A stretch of 5,301 nucleotides of DNA from Thermococcus sp. (GCA_011050175.1 DRGF01000125.1:1-5301); one strand, 5' to 3'. Counted from the stretch's first letter, positions 1 through 4,311 are shown. Made by a program: numbers and translations. Notes: generated by a model from the sequence alone, not told the origin.

Positions 1-737
1 AGGAACTCACCGCTTCCGTAGTCCATGTCCGCCTTGGTGGCCGGGTGGTCCTTGAAGACGAGGGCCCACTTCTTCAGGAGCTCGCGGAACTTCTCGGGGC
101 TGGCTATCGGGGCCTTCTTGCTGCCCTTCACAAGGATACCCTTGAGCTTCTTGCTTCCGAGGACGGCACCGGGCCCTCCACGGGCAGCCTGCCTGTCATC
201 GGTCTCGATCGTCGAGATGAGGCTGAGTCTCTCGCCCGCGGGGCCGATGAACGCGGTCGCATAGCCGGGGTACTCCTCCTTGGCCTTGGACCTTGCCTCG
301 CCGGTGGTGAGGCCCCAGTAGCCGTCGGCGGGAACGATCTTGACTTCATCGTCGTTGATGATGAGCATGACGGGTTCGTCGCTCTTGCCCTCGATGATGA
401 GCATGTCGTAGCCTGCCCTCTTGAGCTGGACGCCCATCTCGGCACCGGCCATGGCCCTTCCGTAGCCGCCGGTGAGCGGGCTCTTGAAGTTGAATGCGGT
501 CTTGGAGCCGGTTCCAATGCCGGTATCAACGAACAGACCGGGCGTGATTATCATCTTGTTCTCGGGCCCGAGGGGGTCCGCGCCCGCCGGGACCTCGTCG
601 TAGAGAACCCTGGTTCCAAAGCCAACGCCGCCGAGGTACTTCCTCGGGAACTCCTCGGGAAGGGGCTCAACCTTGACCTCCCTGGTGGTCAGGTTGACCC
701 TCAGAATCTTGCCCCAGTAGCCACCTTTTGCCTCCAT
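1..737 (-). CDS. Aldehyde:ferredoxin oxidoreductase family tungstoenzyme, N-terminal part (runs off window)
   Basis: Seen: 245 codons from ATG at 737 to the window edge, beginning MEAKGGYWGKILRVNLTT. Family hallmarks are WGKILRVNL (residues 8-16), YLGGVGFG (34-41), DPLGPENK (54-61), SKTAFNFKSPLTGGYG (78-93), LKRAGYD (105-111) and the AARGGPGAVLGSKKLK stretch (184-199). These match domain 1 of archaeal AOR/FOR enzymes, which wraps the bis-tungstopterin cofactor. Known: these cytoplasmic enzymes oxidise aldehydes to carboxylic acids and reduce ferredoxin. Full length is about 600-650 residues, so some 60% is missing here, including the [4Fe-4S] cysteines and the DxxGL pterin motifs. Start choice: GAGGTGAT lies 6 bases before the ATG, and a TATA box sits at 771-780. 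Thermococcales carry several paralogues (AOR, FOR, GAPOR, WOR4, WOR5); the visible part does not let me say which one this is. It is clearly not the divergent GAPOR type. Confidence 0.93.
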   Translation of the reverse strand, partial: MEAKGGYWGKILRVNLTTREVKVEPLPEEFPRKYLGGVGFGTRVLYDEVPAGADPLGPENKMIITPGLFVDTGIGTGSKTAFNFKSPLTGGYGRAMAGAEMGVQLKRAGYDMLIIEGKSDEPVMLIINDDEVKIVPADGYWGLTTGEARSKAKEEYPGYATAFIGPAGERLSLISTIETDDRQAARGGPGAVLGSKKLKGILVKGSKKAPIASPEKFRELLKKWALVFKDHPATKADMDYGSGEF

Positions 738-742
738 TTCAG

Positions 743-780
743 AATCACCTCGAAAGATTTTCGGATTGAAGGATATAAGG
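743..780 (-). promoter_or_regulatory. Promoter and ribosome binding site of the oxidoreductase gene
   Basis: On the minus strand a TATA box CCTTATATCC (771-780) is preceded by the purine-rich CGAAGA. About 25 bases downstream of its centre a transcript would start near 750, and the ribosome binding site GAGGTGAT (744-751) falls right at the start of that short leader. The spacing fits archaeal TBP/TFB promoters. The transcript start is inferred, not measured. Confidence 0.6.
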
Positions 781-814
781 TCTTCGCAAAAGGACATGTT
801 TCACAATACTTGTT

Positions 815-837
815 ATGTTAAGTCTAGTCGTTAACAT
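815..837. repeat. 7-bp inverted repeat upstream of the oxidoreductase promoter
   Basis: ATGTTAA (815-821) and TTAACAT (831-837) are exact reverse complements separated by 9 bases, giving a centre-to-centre distance of 16 bp, about one and a half helical turns. A further ATGTT lies at 796-800. The repeat centre is about 50 bp upstream of the TATA box at 771-780, a position that suits a dimeric regulator. The regulator is unknown; the repeat does not fit the SurR GTTnnnAAC or the TGM TATCAC-n5-GTGATA consensus. Confidence 0.4.
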
Positions 838-863
838 CCAAGAACGGCCCCTTACACAACCGG

Positions 864-877
864 CCAAAAGTTTATTT
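864..877 (+). promoter_or_regulatory. Possible plus-strand promoter in the gap before taw2's 3' end
   Basis: CCAAAAG (864-870) followed by TTTATTT (871-877) has the BRE plus TATA form usual in Thermococcales. The expected transcript start is close to 900, where an ATG lies. No established plus-strand gene follows; the next gene (taw2) is on the other strand, so this could drive a small RNA, a small leaderless peptide gene or an antisense transcript. A/T-rich chance matches occur in intergenic DNA, so confidence is low. Confidence 0.35.
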
Positions 878-885
878 GATGGAAC

Positions 886-890
886 AAAAA
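886..890 (-). terminator. Candidate oligo-T terminator for taw2
   Basis: The minus strand has a TTTTT run at 886-890, about 95 bases after the taw2 stop codon. Archaeal RNA polymerase stops at such oligo-T runs without needing a hairpin. It is the first run of five T after the gene; a TTTT run occurs earlier at 931-935. Confidence 0.3.
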
Positions 891-899
891 GTCTCACGA

Positions 900-995
900 A
901 TGCACCATGTAGGTGATTCGGGTGGCGTTCTAAAACCGCCTTTTCACTGGCATATGCATTCCCAATGGTTAGAAGAGGGGCCGGTCACTTCTTGA
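900..995 (+). CDS. Doubtful 31-residue leaderless small ORF, histidine-rich
   Basis: An ATG at 900 opens 31 codons ending in TGA at 993-995. The peptide starts MHHVGDSGG and contains FHWHMH (residues 15-20), five histidines in all. The reason to list it is position: the plus-strand BRE/TATA at 864-877 predicts a transcript start almost exactly on this ATG, as in a leaderless archaeal message. Against it: no ribosome binding site, third codon positions that lack the G/C preference of neighbouring genes, no recognised family, and an 11-base antisense overlap with the end of taw2. An equally good reading is a roughly 45-base RNA ending at the hairpin and TTTT at 921-944. Confidence 0.2.
   Translation: MHHVGDSGGVLKPPFHWHMHSQWLEEGPVTS
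921..944 (+). terminator. Small hairpin followed by TTTT, terminator-like
   Basis: GGTGG (921-925) can pair with CCGCC (936-940), with one G-T wobble, around a 10-base loop. The alternative pairing is GGCG (924-927) with CGCC (937-940). TTTT follows at 941-944. Only the plus-strand reading puts the T run after the stem. It would end a transcript begun near 900. Confidence 0.3.
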
Positions 996-1824
996 AGACC
1001 CTCACATCAACGACGACGTGCCAGACCCCTGGAGCGTACCGCTTGATTATCAGTTCGTTAAGCTTCTCGGCCTCGTAGCCGTACTCCCTCGCGGTTTCCT
1101 GGAAAGTCTTAAACGGCTCCTCGGGCATAAGCTTCTCTGGAACGGTGTTGTGGTAGTGAATAACCGCCTCGTCTTTGGCTATGCTCAGGGCCTTGGGGAT
1201 GAACTCGTGGGTCTTCACCACGTATCCCATTAGAATCCTGTCTGCTATGTTCTTCCCCGGAAAGTCCCGGTTGTCGATGTTGTAAGCAGTCATTCTGTCC
1301 TGAACCCTGTTCAGCTCGATGTTCTCAACCAAAAAGCGGAACGTGTACGGGCTCTTTTCTATTGCGATGACCCTGGCCTTCCCGTGAACCGCCATAGGGA
1401 GGCTGAGGTGTCCGATTCCGGCGAACATATCGACGACCAGCTCGCCCGGCCTCGCGACCTCGGCCATTCTGACCCGCTCTTTGACGTTGGCCGGGGAGAA
1501 CATGACCTTCGCGGCGTCCAGCTTGTACTTTATCCCGTTCTCGACGTGTATTGTTACGGTATCGTTCCCGTATAGGAGTTCGTAGTTTGTCTCGCGGAAC
1601 TCTCCTCCTATCCTGCCCTTCCTAAGGACGGCTTTAACTCCAAGAACCTCTGCATAGACCTCCGCTATCCTGTGCTTGTACGGCTCGAGCTCCTGTCTGA
1701 GCGGCAGAATTAGCACGTCGCCTATCTGAACCCAGTGTTTTGGGAGCATTGAGACTAACCCTGGCGGAAGTTCGCATGAGAGTATCTCTCTGATCCTGGG
1801 TTTTATGAGCTGTGTCCTGACCAT
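985..1824 (-). CDS. taw2: tRNA(Phe) wybutosine/wyosine-synthesis enzyme Taw2 (aminocarboxypropyl transferase)
   Basis: Role (known for the family): transfers the 3-amino-3-carboxypropyl group of S-adenosylmethionine to C7 of the tricyclic base imG-14 at position 37 of tRNA-Phe, giving yW-86 next to the anticodon. Seen: 279 residues, the size of the Pyrococcus enzyme. An N-terminal region (1-105) with EPYKHRIAEVYAEVLGVK at 47-64 is followed by MFSPANVKERVRM (108-120) and a Rossmann methyltransferase-like core. In the core are VVDMFAGIGHLSLP (130-143, SAM motif I), acidic E156 in VIAIEK, and DNRDFPG (184-190). DRILMGYV (195-202) sits where Trm5 methyltransferases carry NPPY, which supports Taw2 rather than Trm5. 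The C-terminus KRYAPGVWHVVVDVRVFKK is typical. Start: an in-frame stop lies just upstream, so ATG at 1824 is the first possible start. The TATA box at 1848-1855 predicts a leaderless or nearly leaderless message without a clear ribosome binding site. It diverges from the gene at 1944. Confidence 0.93.
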   Translation of the reverse strand: MVRTQLIKPRIREILSCELPPGLVSMLPKHWVQIGDVLILPLRQELEPYKHRIAEVYAEVLGVKAVLRKGRIGGEFRETNYELLYGNDTVTIHVENGIKYKLDAAKVMFSPANVKERVRMAEVARPGELVVDMFAGIGHLSLPMAVHGKARVIAIEKSPYTFRFLVENIELNRVQDRMTAYNIDNRDFPGKNIADRILMGYVVKTHEFIPKALSIAKDEAVIHYHNTVPEKLMPEEPFKTFQETAREYGYEAEKLNELIIKRYAPGVWHVVVDVRVFKK

Positions 1825-1846
1825 CGGCCTTACTCATCAAGATAAG

Positions 1847-1860
1847 CTTAAAAATCCTTC
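1847..1860 (-). promoter_or_regulatory. Promoter of taw2
   Basis: The minus strand reads GAAGGATTTTTAAG here: a purine-rich BRE-like stretch followed by a TTTTTAAG TATA element (1848-1855). The predicted start is around 1825, immediately before the ATG at 1824, so the message is probably leaderless. Confidence 0.5.
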
Positions 1861-1862
1861 CG

Positions 1863-1879
1863 TTTGCCGTTTCGGCAAA
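1863..1879. promoter_or_regulatory. Perfect palindrome between divergent promoters (candidate operator)
   Basis: TTTGCCG (1863-1869), TTT, CGGCAAA (1873-1879): two exact 7-base arms around three bases. It lies between the taw2 TATA box (centre near 1851) and the TATA box of the plus-strand gene (centre near 1899), about 20 and 28 bp from each, where one bound dimer could affect both promoters. I do not recognise the site as that of a named Thermococcales regulator. A stem-loop role in RNA is unlikely, because both predicted transcripts start outside it. Confidence 0.5.
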
Positions 1880-1888
1880 AAGCGAGGA

Positions 1889-1903
1889 GAAAGCCTTAAA
1901 AAC
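1889..1903 (+). promoter_or_regulatory. Promoter of the 114-residue gene
   Basis: GAAAGC (1889-1894) followed by CTTAAAAAC (1895-1903) gives a BRE and TATA box. The predicted start is near 1925, with a leader of about 20 bases that includes GGAGG at 1936-1940. A second A/T stretch, AAATTTAAA at 1913-1921, is a weaker alternative. Confidence 0.55.
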
Positions 1904-1943
1904 CTGGAGGCCAAATTTAAACCGAGAAGTCCTCCGGAGGTCG

Positions 1944-2288
1944 ATGGAGAGTATGGATGACGAATCTTCAAGTAGTTGGTTCTCCCGTCTGTTTAAGTCA
2001 CGTGAAAAGCCCGTACTTCTCGAACAGAGGCTCAGCAGGGAGGCATACGAGGACTACAGGAAGCTTTTGATGAAGGCCCGCCCTGAGGTCGACGGCTCAA
2101 AGCTCACCCTGAGGCTGTCCAATGGGGTCGTCGAGCTCGAGCGTGGTGTTCTCCGCGTTAAGGCAAAGAACCGGAAGACCGCGGAGAAGATACTGAGGAA
2201 CCTCCACCACTACGAGCAGCCGCCGAGCATCTGGCCGGCGTACGGGCTGAGCTATTCACTCAAGAGGAAGAGGGGTACTGTTCTTTAA
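1944..2288 (+). CDS. Uncharacterised 114-residue basic protein
   Basis: I do not recognise this protein. What is visible: an N-terminal acidic and serine-rich tail (residues 1-11, including DDESSSS), then a predicted helix (about 31-46, REAYEDYRKLLMKA), two or three strands around KLTLRLSNGVVELERGVLRVKAK (53-75), a helix (76-90, NRKTAEKILRNLHHY), a PPSIWPAYGL stretch (93-102) and a basic end KRKRG (107-111). There is no signal peptide or membrane segment, so it is probably cytoplasmic; a nucleic-acid-binding role would fit the charge pattern but is only a guess. Start uncertainty: GGAGG at 1936-1940 is only 3 bases before the ATG at 1944 and 12 bases before the in-frame ATG at 1953, so either could be used; the longer form is given. 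It is divergent from taw2 with a shared palindrome. Confidence 0.8.
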   Translation: MESMDDESSSSWFSRLFKSREKPVLLEQRLSREAYEDYRKLLMKARPEVDGSKLTLRLSNGVVELERGVLRVKAKNRKTAEKILRNLHHYEQPPSIWPAYGLSYSLKRKRGTVL

Positions 2289-2315
2289 CCCCTTTCCTTT
2301 AACCTCACTTTCTCC
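2283..2315 (+). terminator. Pyrimidine-rich terminator-like stretch after the 114-residue gene
   Basis: Just after the TAA stop the plus strand is almost all pyrimidine, with TTT runs at 2292-2294, 2298-2300 and 2309-2311. Clustered short T runs of this type are common at archaeal 3' ends. It also directly precedes the next promoter, so a stop is needed here if the next unit is independent. Confidence 0.35.
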
Positions 2316-2316
2316 C

Positions 2317-2329
2317 AAAGCTTTAAATG
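2317..2329 (+). promoter_or_regulatory. Promoter for the C/D guide RNA and probably the Cas4-like gene
   Basis: AAAG (2317-2320) and CTTTAAATG (2321-2329) form a good BRE/TATA pair. The expected transcript start is near 2351, four to five bases before the C box of the guide RNA. No other convincing TATA box lies between here and the coding start at 2463, so the same promoter probably serves both the guide RNA and the messenger. Confidence 0.6.
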
Positions 2330-2350
2330 GTGGGTTAGCCTTAACTCTCC

Positions 2351-2408
2351 GAGCGGATGACGACCCTTGCCCAGACTGATTGGTGATGACGTCGGTATTA
2401 GCTGACGC
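2351..2408 (+). ncRNA. Box C/D guide RNA (dual guide, 2'-O-methylation)
   Basis: The order and spacing of boxes match an archaeal C/D sRNA. There is a C box with GATGA core (2356-2360; the two bases before it are CG instead of RT), a 15-base first guide (2361-2375), D' box CTGA (2376-2379), a 3-base spacer, a perfect C' box GTGATGA (2383-2389), a 12-base second guide (2390-2401) and D box CTGA (2402-2405). GCG (2353-2355) can pair with CGC (2406-2408) to close the ends. Known: such RNAs assemble with L7Ae, Nop5 and fibrillarin and direct methylation of the target base paired to the fifth guide base before D or D'. The own promoter at 2317-2329 starts right at the 5' end. Weak points are the imperfect C box and the long first guide. 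Predicted complements are TCTGGGCAAGGGTCG and CTAATACCGACG; the targets are not confirmed. Confidence 0.72.
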
Positions 2409-2409
2409 A

Positions 2410-2444
2410 GGGGCGGAGAGGTTCGCGGGCCGATGACCCGCCCC
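2410..2444 (+). other. GC-rich hairpin region in the leader of the Cas4-like gene
   Basis: GGGGCGG (2410-2416) is exactly complementary to CCGCCCC (2438-2444), giving a 7-bp stem with a 21-base loop. Alternatively GCGGG (2425-2429) pairs with CCCGC (2437-2441) around a 7-base loop; both share bases 2438-2441, so they exclude each other. The structure lies between the guide RNA and the ribosome binding site. It may mark the 3' boundary of the processed guide RNA or affect translation; neither is shown. Confidence 0.4.
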
Positions 2445-2450
2445 GATCCT

Positions 2451-2456
2451 GGAGGG
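2451..2456 (+). promoter_or_regulatory. Ribosome binding site that fixes the start at 2463
   Basis: GGAGGG lies 6 bases before the ATG at 2463. An in-frame ATG at 2433 has no such site in front of it and would put this motif inside the coding region and the leader hairpin loop, so 2463 is preferred. Confidence 0.7.
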
Positions 2457-2462
2457 AAGACC

Positions 2463-3101
2463 ATGAGCAGCAACGGGAGCAATGAAAACGACGGGTTTCT
2501 GGAGTTCTACGCGAGTGAGGCCCTCACCTGCCCGAGGAGGATATACTTTCGCATCAAGGGCTACCCCGAAAAATGGCCCGAGTTCGTGAGGGTGAGGCTG
2601 AACCAGGGAGTGAATACACACAACGTCCTTGGGGAGATTCTGGCAAAGCGTTTTGGCTTCGAGCTTGAGAAGCACCTTGTTCTGCGCTCCAACAGGCTCG
2701 GTTTTGAGATACACGGAAGGATCGACGCCATCGGGGACTTTCCCATCGAGATCAAGGGCAAGACCAGCCTGCCAAGCAAGCCCTACGACTACCACATGGC
2801 TCAGCTCAACATATACATGCGCTGGGCTGAGGCGGAGTACGGCTACCTATACTACATCAAGCTCCACGAGGAGCCCATGAAAATCATCCGCAAGATAGAC
2901 TTTTCCCGCTTCCCCATCGTGAAGGGGCCGAACTTCAGGGCCTTCGAAGTCCCCTACGACGGCAAGCTCTTCCGCGAGACACTCAGACATTTCTACAACG
3001 TCAAGAGACACTATGAAAAGGGGAAGCCCCCCAAGGGGGAGTATTCATACATGTGCAAGTTCTGTCCCTACCGCTACCTGTGCTATCCCGACGATGAGTG
3101 A
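2463..3101 (+). CDS. Cas4-like RecB-family nuclease with [4Fe-4S] cluster cysteines, not linked to other cas genes
   Basis: Seen: 212 residues from ATG 2463. Residues fit the Cas4/Dna2-type PD-(D/E)XK fold: Cys23 in ALTCPRRIY, His53 in VNTHNVLGE, Asp88 in HGRIDAIGD, then Glu96-x-Lys98 in IEIKGK, Gln114 and Tyr118 in AQLNIYM, and a C-terminal C198-x2-C201-x5-C207 (CKFCPYRYLC). Cys23 plus the last three would hold an iron-sulfur cluster; His, Asp, Glu and Lys would bind the metal and cut DNA. Known: Cas4 proteins of about 200 residues are ssDNA exonucleases or spacer-processing nucleases, and many archaea also encode solo copies. All active-site residues are intact, so it is probably active. 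There is no cas1, cas2 or repeat array in the window, so a CRISPR role is not supported; DNA repair or processing is an alternative. It is preceded by a C/D guide RNA and converges with the hydrolase gene at 3107. Confidence 0.88.
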   Translation: MSSNGSNENDGFLEFYASEALTCPRRIYFRIKGYPEKWPEFVRVRLNQGVNTHNVLGEILAKRFGFELEKHLVLRSNRLGFEIHGRIDAIGDFPIEIKGKTSLPSKPYDYHMAQLNIYMRWAEAEYGYLYYIKLHEEPMKIIRKIDFSRFPIVKGPNFRAFEVPYDGKLFRETLRHFYNVKRHYEKGKPPKGEYSYMCKFCPYRYLCYPDDE

Positions 3102-3106
3102 GCGCT

Positions 3107-3988
3107 CTAGCTTTTCTCAGCTCTCCATTTTAGTCCGTTATCAACGACCGCACTGACTTTCCCCTCGTTGTAGAGCTTCGCTATGAAGGCCCTCACCGGG
3201 ACGAGGTTGAGCGCCAGCTTCTGGGGCGTAACTTCAGCGCCGTAGTGCTTCATTATCCTGAATGCAAGACCGTCGAGACTCAGTGGGCCTTCGCTCAGGA
3301 TGTCCAGGATGAGGTTTTCTGCCTCCACGACGCGGGCAAGGTTGAAGTCGAGCAGTTCGAGCGCGTCCTCCCCCTCCACCGGCCTGCCGTGGGAGGGTAT
3401 TAGGGTGTAGCCCTTCTCTGCATAATTCTTTAATTCTGTAATTGAAGCTTTGAATAAGTCCTGGTCAACCAGGTAGGGCAGGCCGACCGAGGTTATGACC
3501 TTCTCCCCGAAGAAGGCGTCGCCGGCGTAGATTAGGCTGTTTTCCTCGTCGAGGAATCCGGTCATTCCCGGCGAGTGGCCGTTGAGCCTTACTGCTTTGA
3601 CCCCAAAGAGCTCGTCGTCCCACTCAAAAACCGCGTGAACCTTGACCTCCCCTGGGAACTGGAAGACGAGAAAACCTCTGGGCGCTTTCGAGCCGAAGGT
3701 GAGCAGCTCCCTGTTCAGGGGGCTCTCGGATACCGAGAACTCAAAGCGGTGTATAAACAGTGGGGCGTCGATTTTCGTCGCAACCGCCACGTGGTCAGCG
3801 TGGCCGTGGGTAGCGAGCTGGGCCTTTATTTCGACCCCGAGCTTTCGGGCTTCCCTTTTCAGGTCCTTGTGCCGCCCGCTGCCGTGGCCGGGGTCTATCA
3901 GAAGGGCCCCCTCCTCGAGAACCTTTATCAGGGTGGAGGGACTGCCGGGGTAAAGATAAGCCGAATCTCCAAGCTTTCTCAGGGCCAT
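3107..3988 (-). CDS. Metallo-beta-lactamase-fold hydrolase with C-terminal winged-helix-like domain
   Basis: Seen: 293 residues from ATG 3988. Metal-binding residues of the fold are complete: THGHADH (60-66, giving His61, His63, Asp65, His66), His138 in NGHSPG, Asp157 in YAGDAFF and His200 in PSHGRP. Together they form a two-metal site, probably zinc. Residues 225-292, helical with a KWRAEKS end, look like the small winged-helix domain found after the MBL domain in LACTB2-type proteins. Known: this group includes glyoxalase II-like thioesterases and RNases; the substrate cannot be told here. Cytoplasmic, no signal peptide. Start: an in-frame ATG at 4030 is possible, but GGTGG lies a few bases before the ATG at 3988 and a TATA box (4017-4025) falls inside the longer version, so the shorter form is chosen. 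It converges with the Cas4-like gene, 5 bases between stop codons. Confidence 0.88.
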   Translation of the reverse strand: MALRKLGDSAYLYPGSPSTLIKVLEEGALLIDPGHGSGRHKDLKREARKLGVEIKAQLATHGHADHVAVATKIDAPLFIHRFEFSVSESPLNRELLTFGSKAPRGFLVFQFPGEVKVHAVFEWDDELFGVKAVRLNGHSPGMTGFLDEENSLIYAGDAFFGEKVITSVGLPYLVDQDLFKASITELKNYAEKGYTLIPSHGRPVEGEDALELLDFNLARVVEAENLILDILSEGPLSLDGLAFRIMKHYGAEVTPQKLALNLVPVRAFIAKLYNEGKVSAVVDNGLKWRAEKS

Positions 3989-4016
3989 GTTACCACCGCA
4001 AAAGTTGGGAAAAGGA

Positions 4017-4025
4017 GAATAAAAG
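4017..4025 (-). promoter_or_regulatory. Promoter of the MBL-fold hydrolase gene
   Basis: CTTTTATTC on the minus strand (4017-4025) is a TATA-like box. The predicted start is near 3995, giving a leader of only about 7 bases before the ATG at 3988; the GGTGGT motif at 3992-3997 would lie at its very start. This suggests the gene is not simply read through from the histone-fold gene upstream. Confidence 0.4.
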
Positions 4026-4041
4026 GGCATCGATGGAATGG

Positions 4042-4046
4042 AAAAA
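4042..4046 (-). terminator. Oligo-T terminator of the histone-fold gene
   Basis: TTTTT on the minus strand, 8 bases after the stop codon of the gene at 4055-4234 and before the hydrolase TATA box. It is a likely archaeal intrinsic stop separating the two same-strand genes. Confidence 0.5.
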
Positions 4047-4054
4047 CAGGAACC

Positions 4055-4234
4055 TCAGACGTGCCTCGGGTAGAGGGTCTTCTTGCCCTCGTCCTTGGCC
4101 CTCTTGACGGCCTTCTCGATGAGGGCCTTGACCTCTGCCTCAAGGGCGTCGAAGAACTCTGGGTTGACCCTCATCTCGGGGTCGACGGCCTTAACGGCCT
4201 CCTTAACCTTACTCTTAACAATCAGCTCAGCCAT
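4055..4234 (-). CDS. Short histone-fold protein (DUF1931-like), 59 residues
   Basis: Seen: MAELIVKSKVKEAVKAV opens the protein; a first helix (about 6-17) is followed by a loop with DPEMRVN (18-24), a long central helix (25-48, FFDALEAEVKALIEKAVKRA) and DEGKKTLYPRHV at the end. The GKKT turn corresponds to the GRKTV turn of archaeal histones just before their third helix, so it resembles one histone fold that stops early. Known: archaeal histones (about 67 residues) dimerise and wrap DNA; the DUF1931 group has the histone fold but an unclear role. The match to DUF1931 is from memory of its short archaeal members. Start: a very strong AAAGGAGGTG (4241-4250) lies 6 bases before the ATG at 4234; an in-frame GTG at 4243 is part of that motif and is rejected. 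The strong site suggests high expression. It diverges from the cpgS gene. Confidence 0.8.
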   Translation of the reverse strand: MAELIVKSKVKEAVKAVDPEMRVNPEFFDALEAEVKALIEKAVKRAKDEGKKTLYPRHV

Positions 4235-4240
4235 TTCATA

Positions 4241-4250
4241 CACCTCCTTT
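4241..4250 (-). promoter_or_regulatory. Very strong ribosome binding site of the histone-fold gene
   Basis: AAAGGAGGTG on the minus strand matches the 16S rRNA 3' end over nearly its whole length and stands 6 bases before the ATG at 4234. It decides the start and suggests abundant translation. Confidence 0.8.
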
Positions 4251-4296
4251 CAATGGGGCCGCTTTGGGCGGCCGCCAATAGCTATACTCCCTTGGG

Positions 4297-4311
4297 GTTT
4301 ATAACCCTTCC
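4297..4311 (-). promoter_or_regulatory. Promoter of the histone-fold gene
   Basis: The minus strand reads GAAGG then GTTATAAAC (4297-4305), a good BRE/TATA pair. The predicted start is near 4275, with a leader of about 40 bases containing the palindrome GGCGGCCGCC (4267-4276) at its 5' end. A second TATA-like element, AGTATAGCTATT at 4278-4289, would give a leader of about 23 bases, so the start is not certain. Confidence 0.55.

Noticed and set aside
45..821. Long plus-strand open frame of 258 codons
   Set aside because: It is the antisense shadow of the oxidoreductase gene: the minus strand carries clear family motifs, a TATA box and a ribosome binding site, while this frame has none and reads into the promoter region.
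781..860. SurR or TGM (TrmBL1) binding site before the oxidoreductase gene
   Set aside because: I looked for GTTnnnAAC and TATCAC-n5-GTGATA and found neither; only the unrelated ATGTTAA inverted repeat is present.
2433..2462. Upstream in-frame ATG for the Cas4-like protein
   Set aside because: There is no ribosome binding site before it, and the GGAGGG that serves the ATG at 2463 would fall inside the coding region.
2406..2462. H/ACA guide RNA in the nuclease leader
   Set aside because: A GC-rich stem is present, but there is no ACA box at the required distance and no clear pseudouridylation pocket.
2256..2795. Minus-strand open frame of 179 codons
   Set aside because: It lies over the guide RNA and the Cas4-like gene, has no start signals and no recognisable motifs, whereas the plus strand has intact nuclease motifs.
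3989..4030. Upstream in-frame ATG for the hydrolase
   Set aside because: The extra 14 residues overlap the TATA box at 4017-4025, and the GGTGGT motif fits the ATG at 3988.
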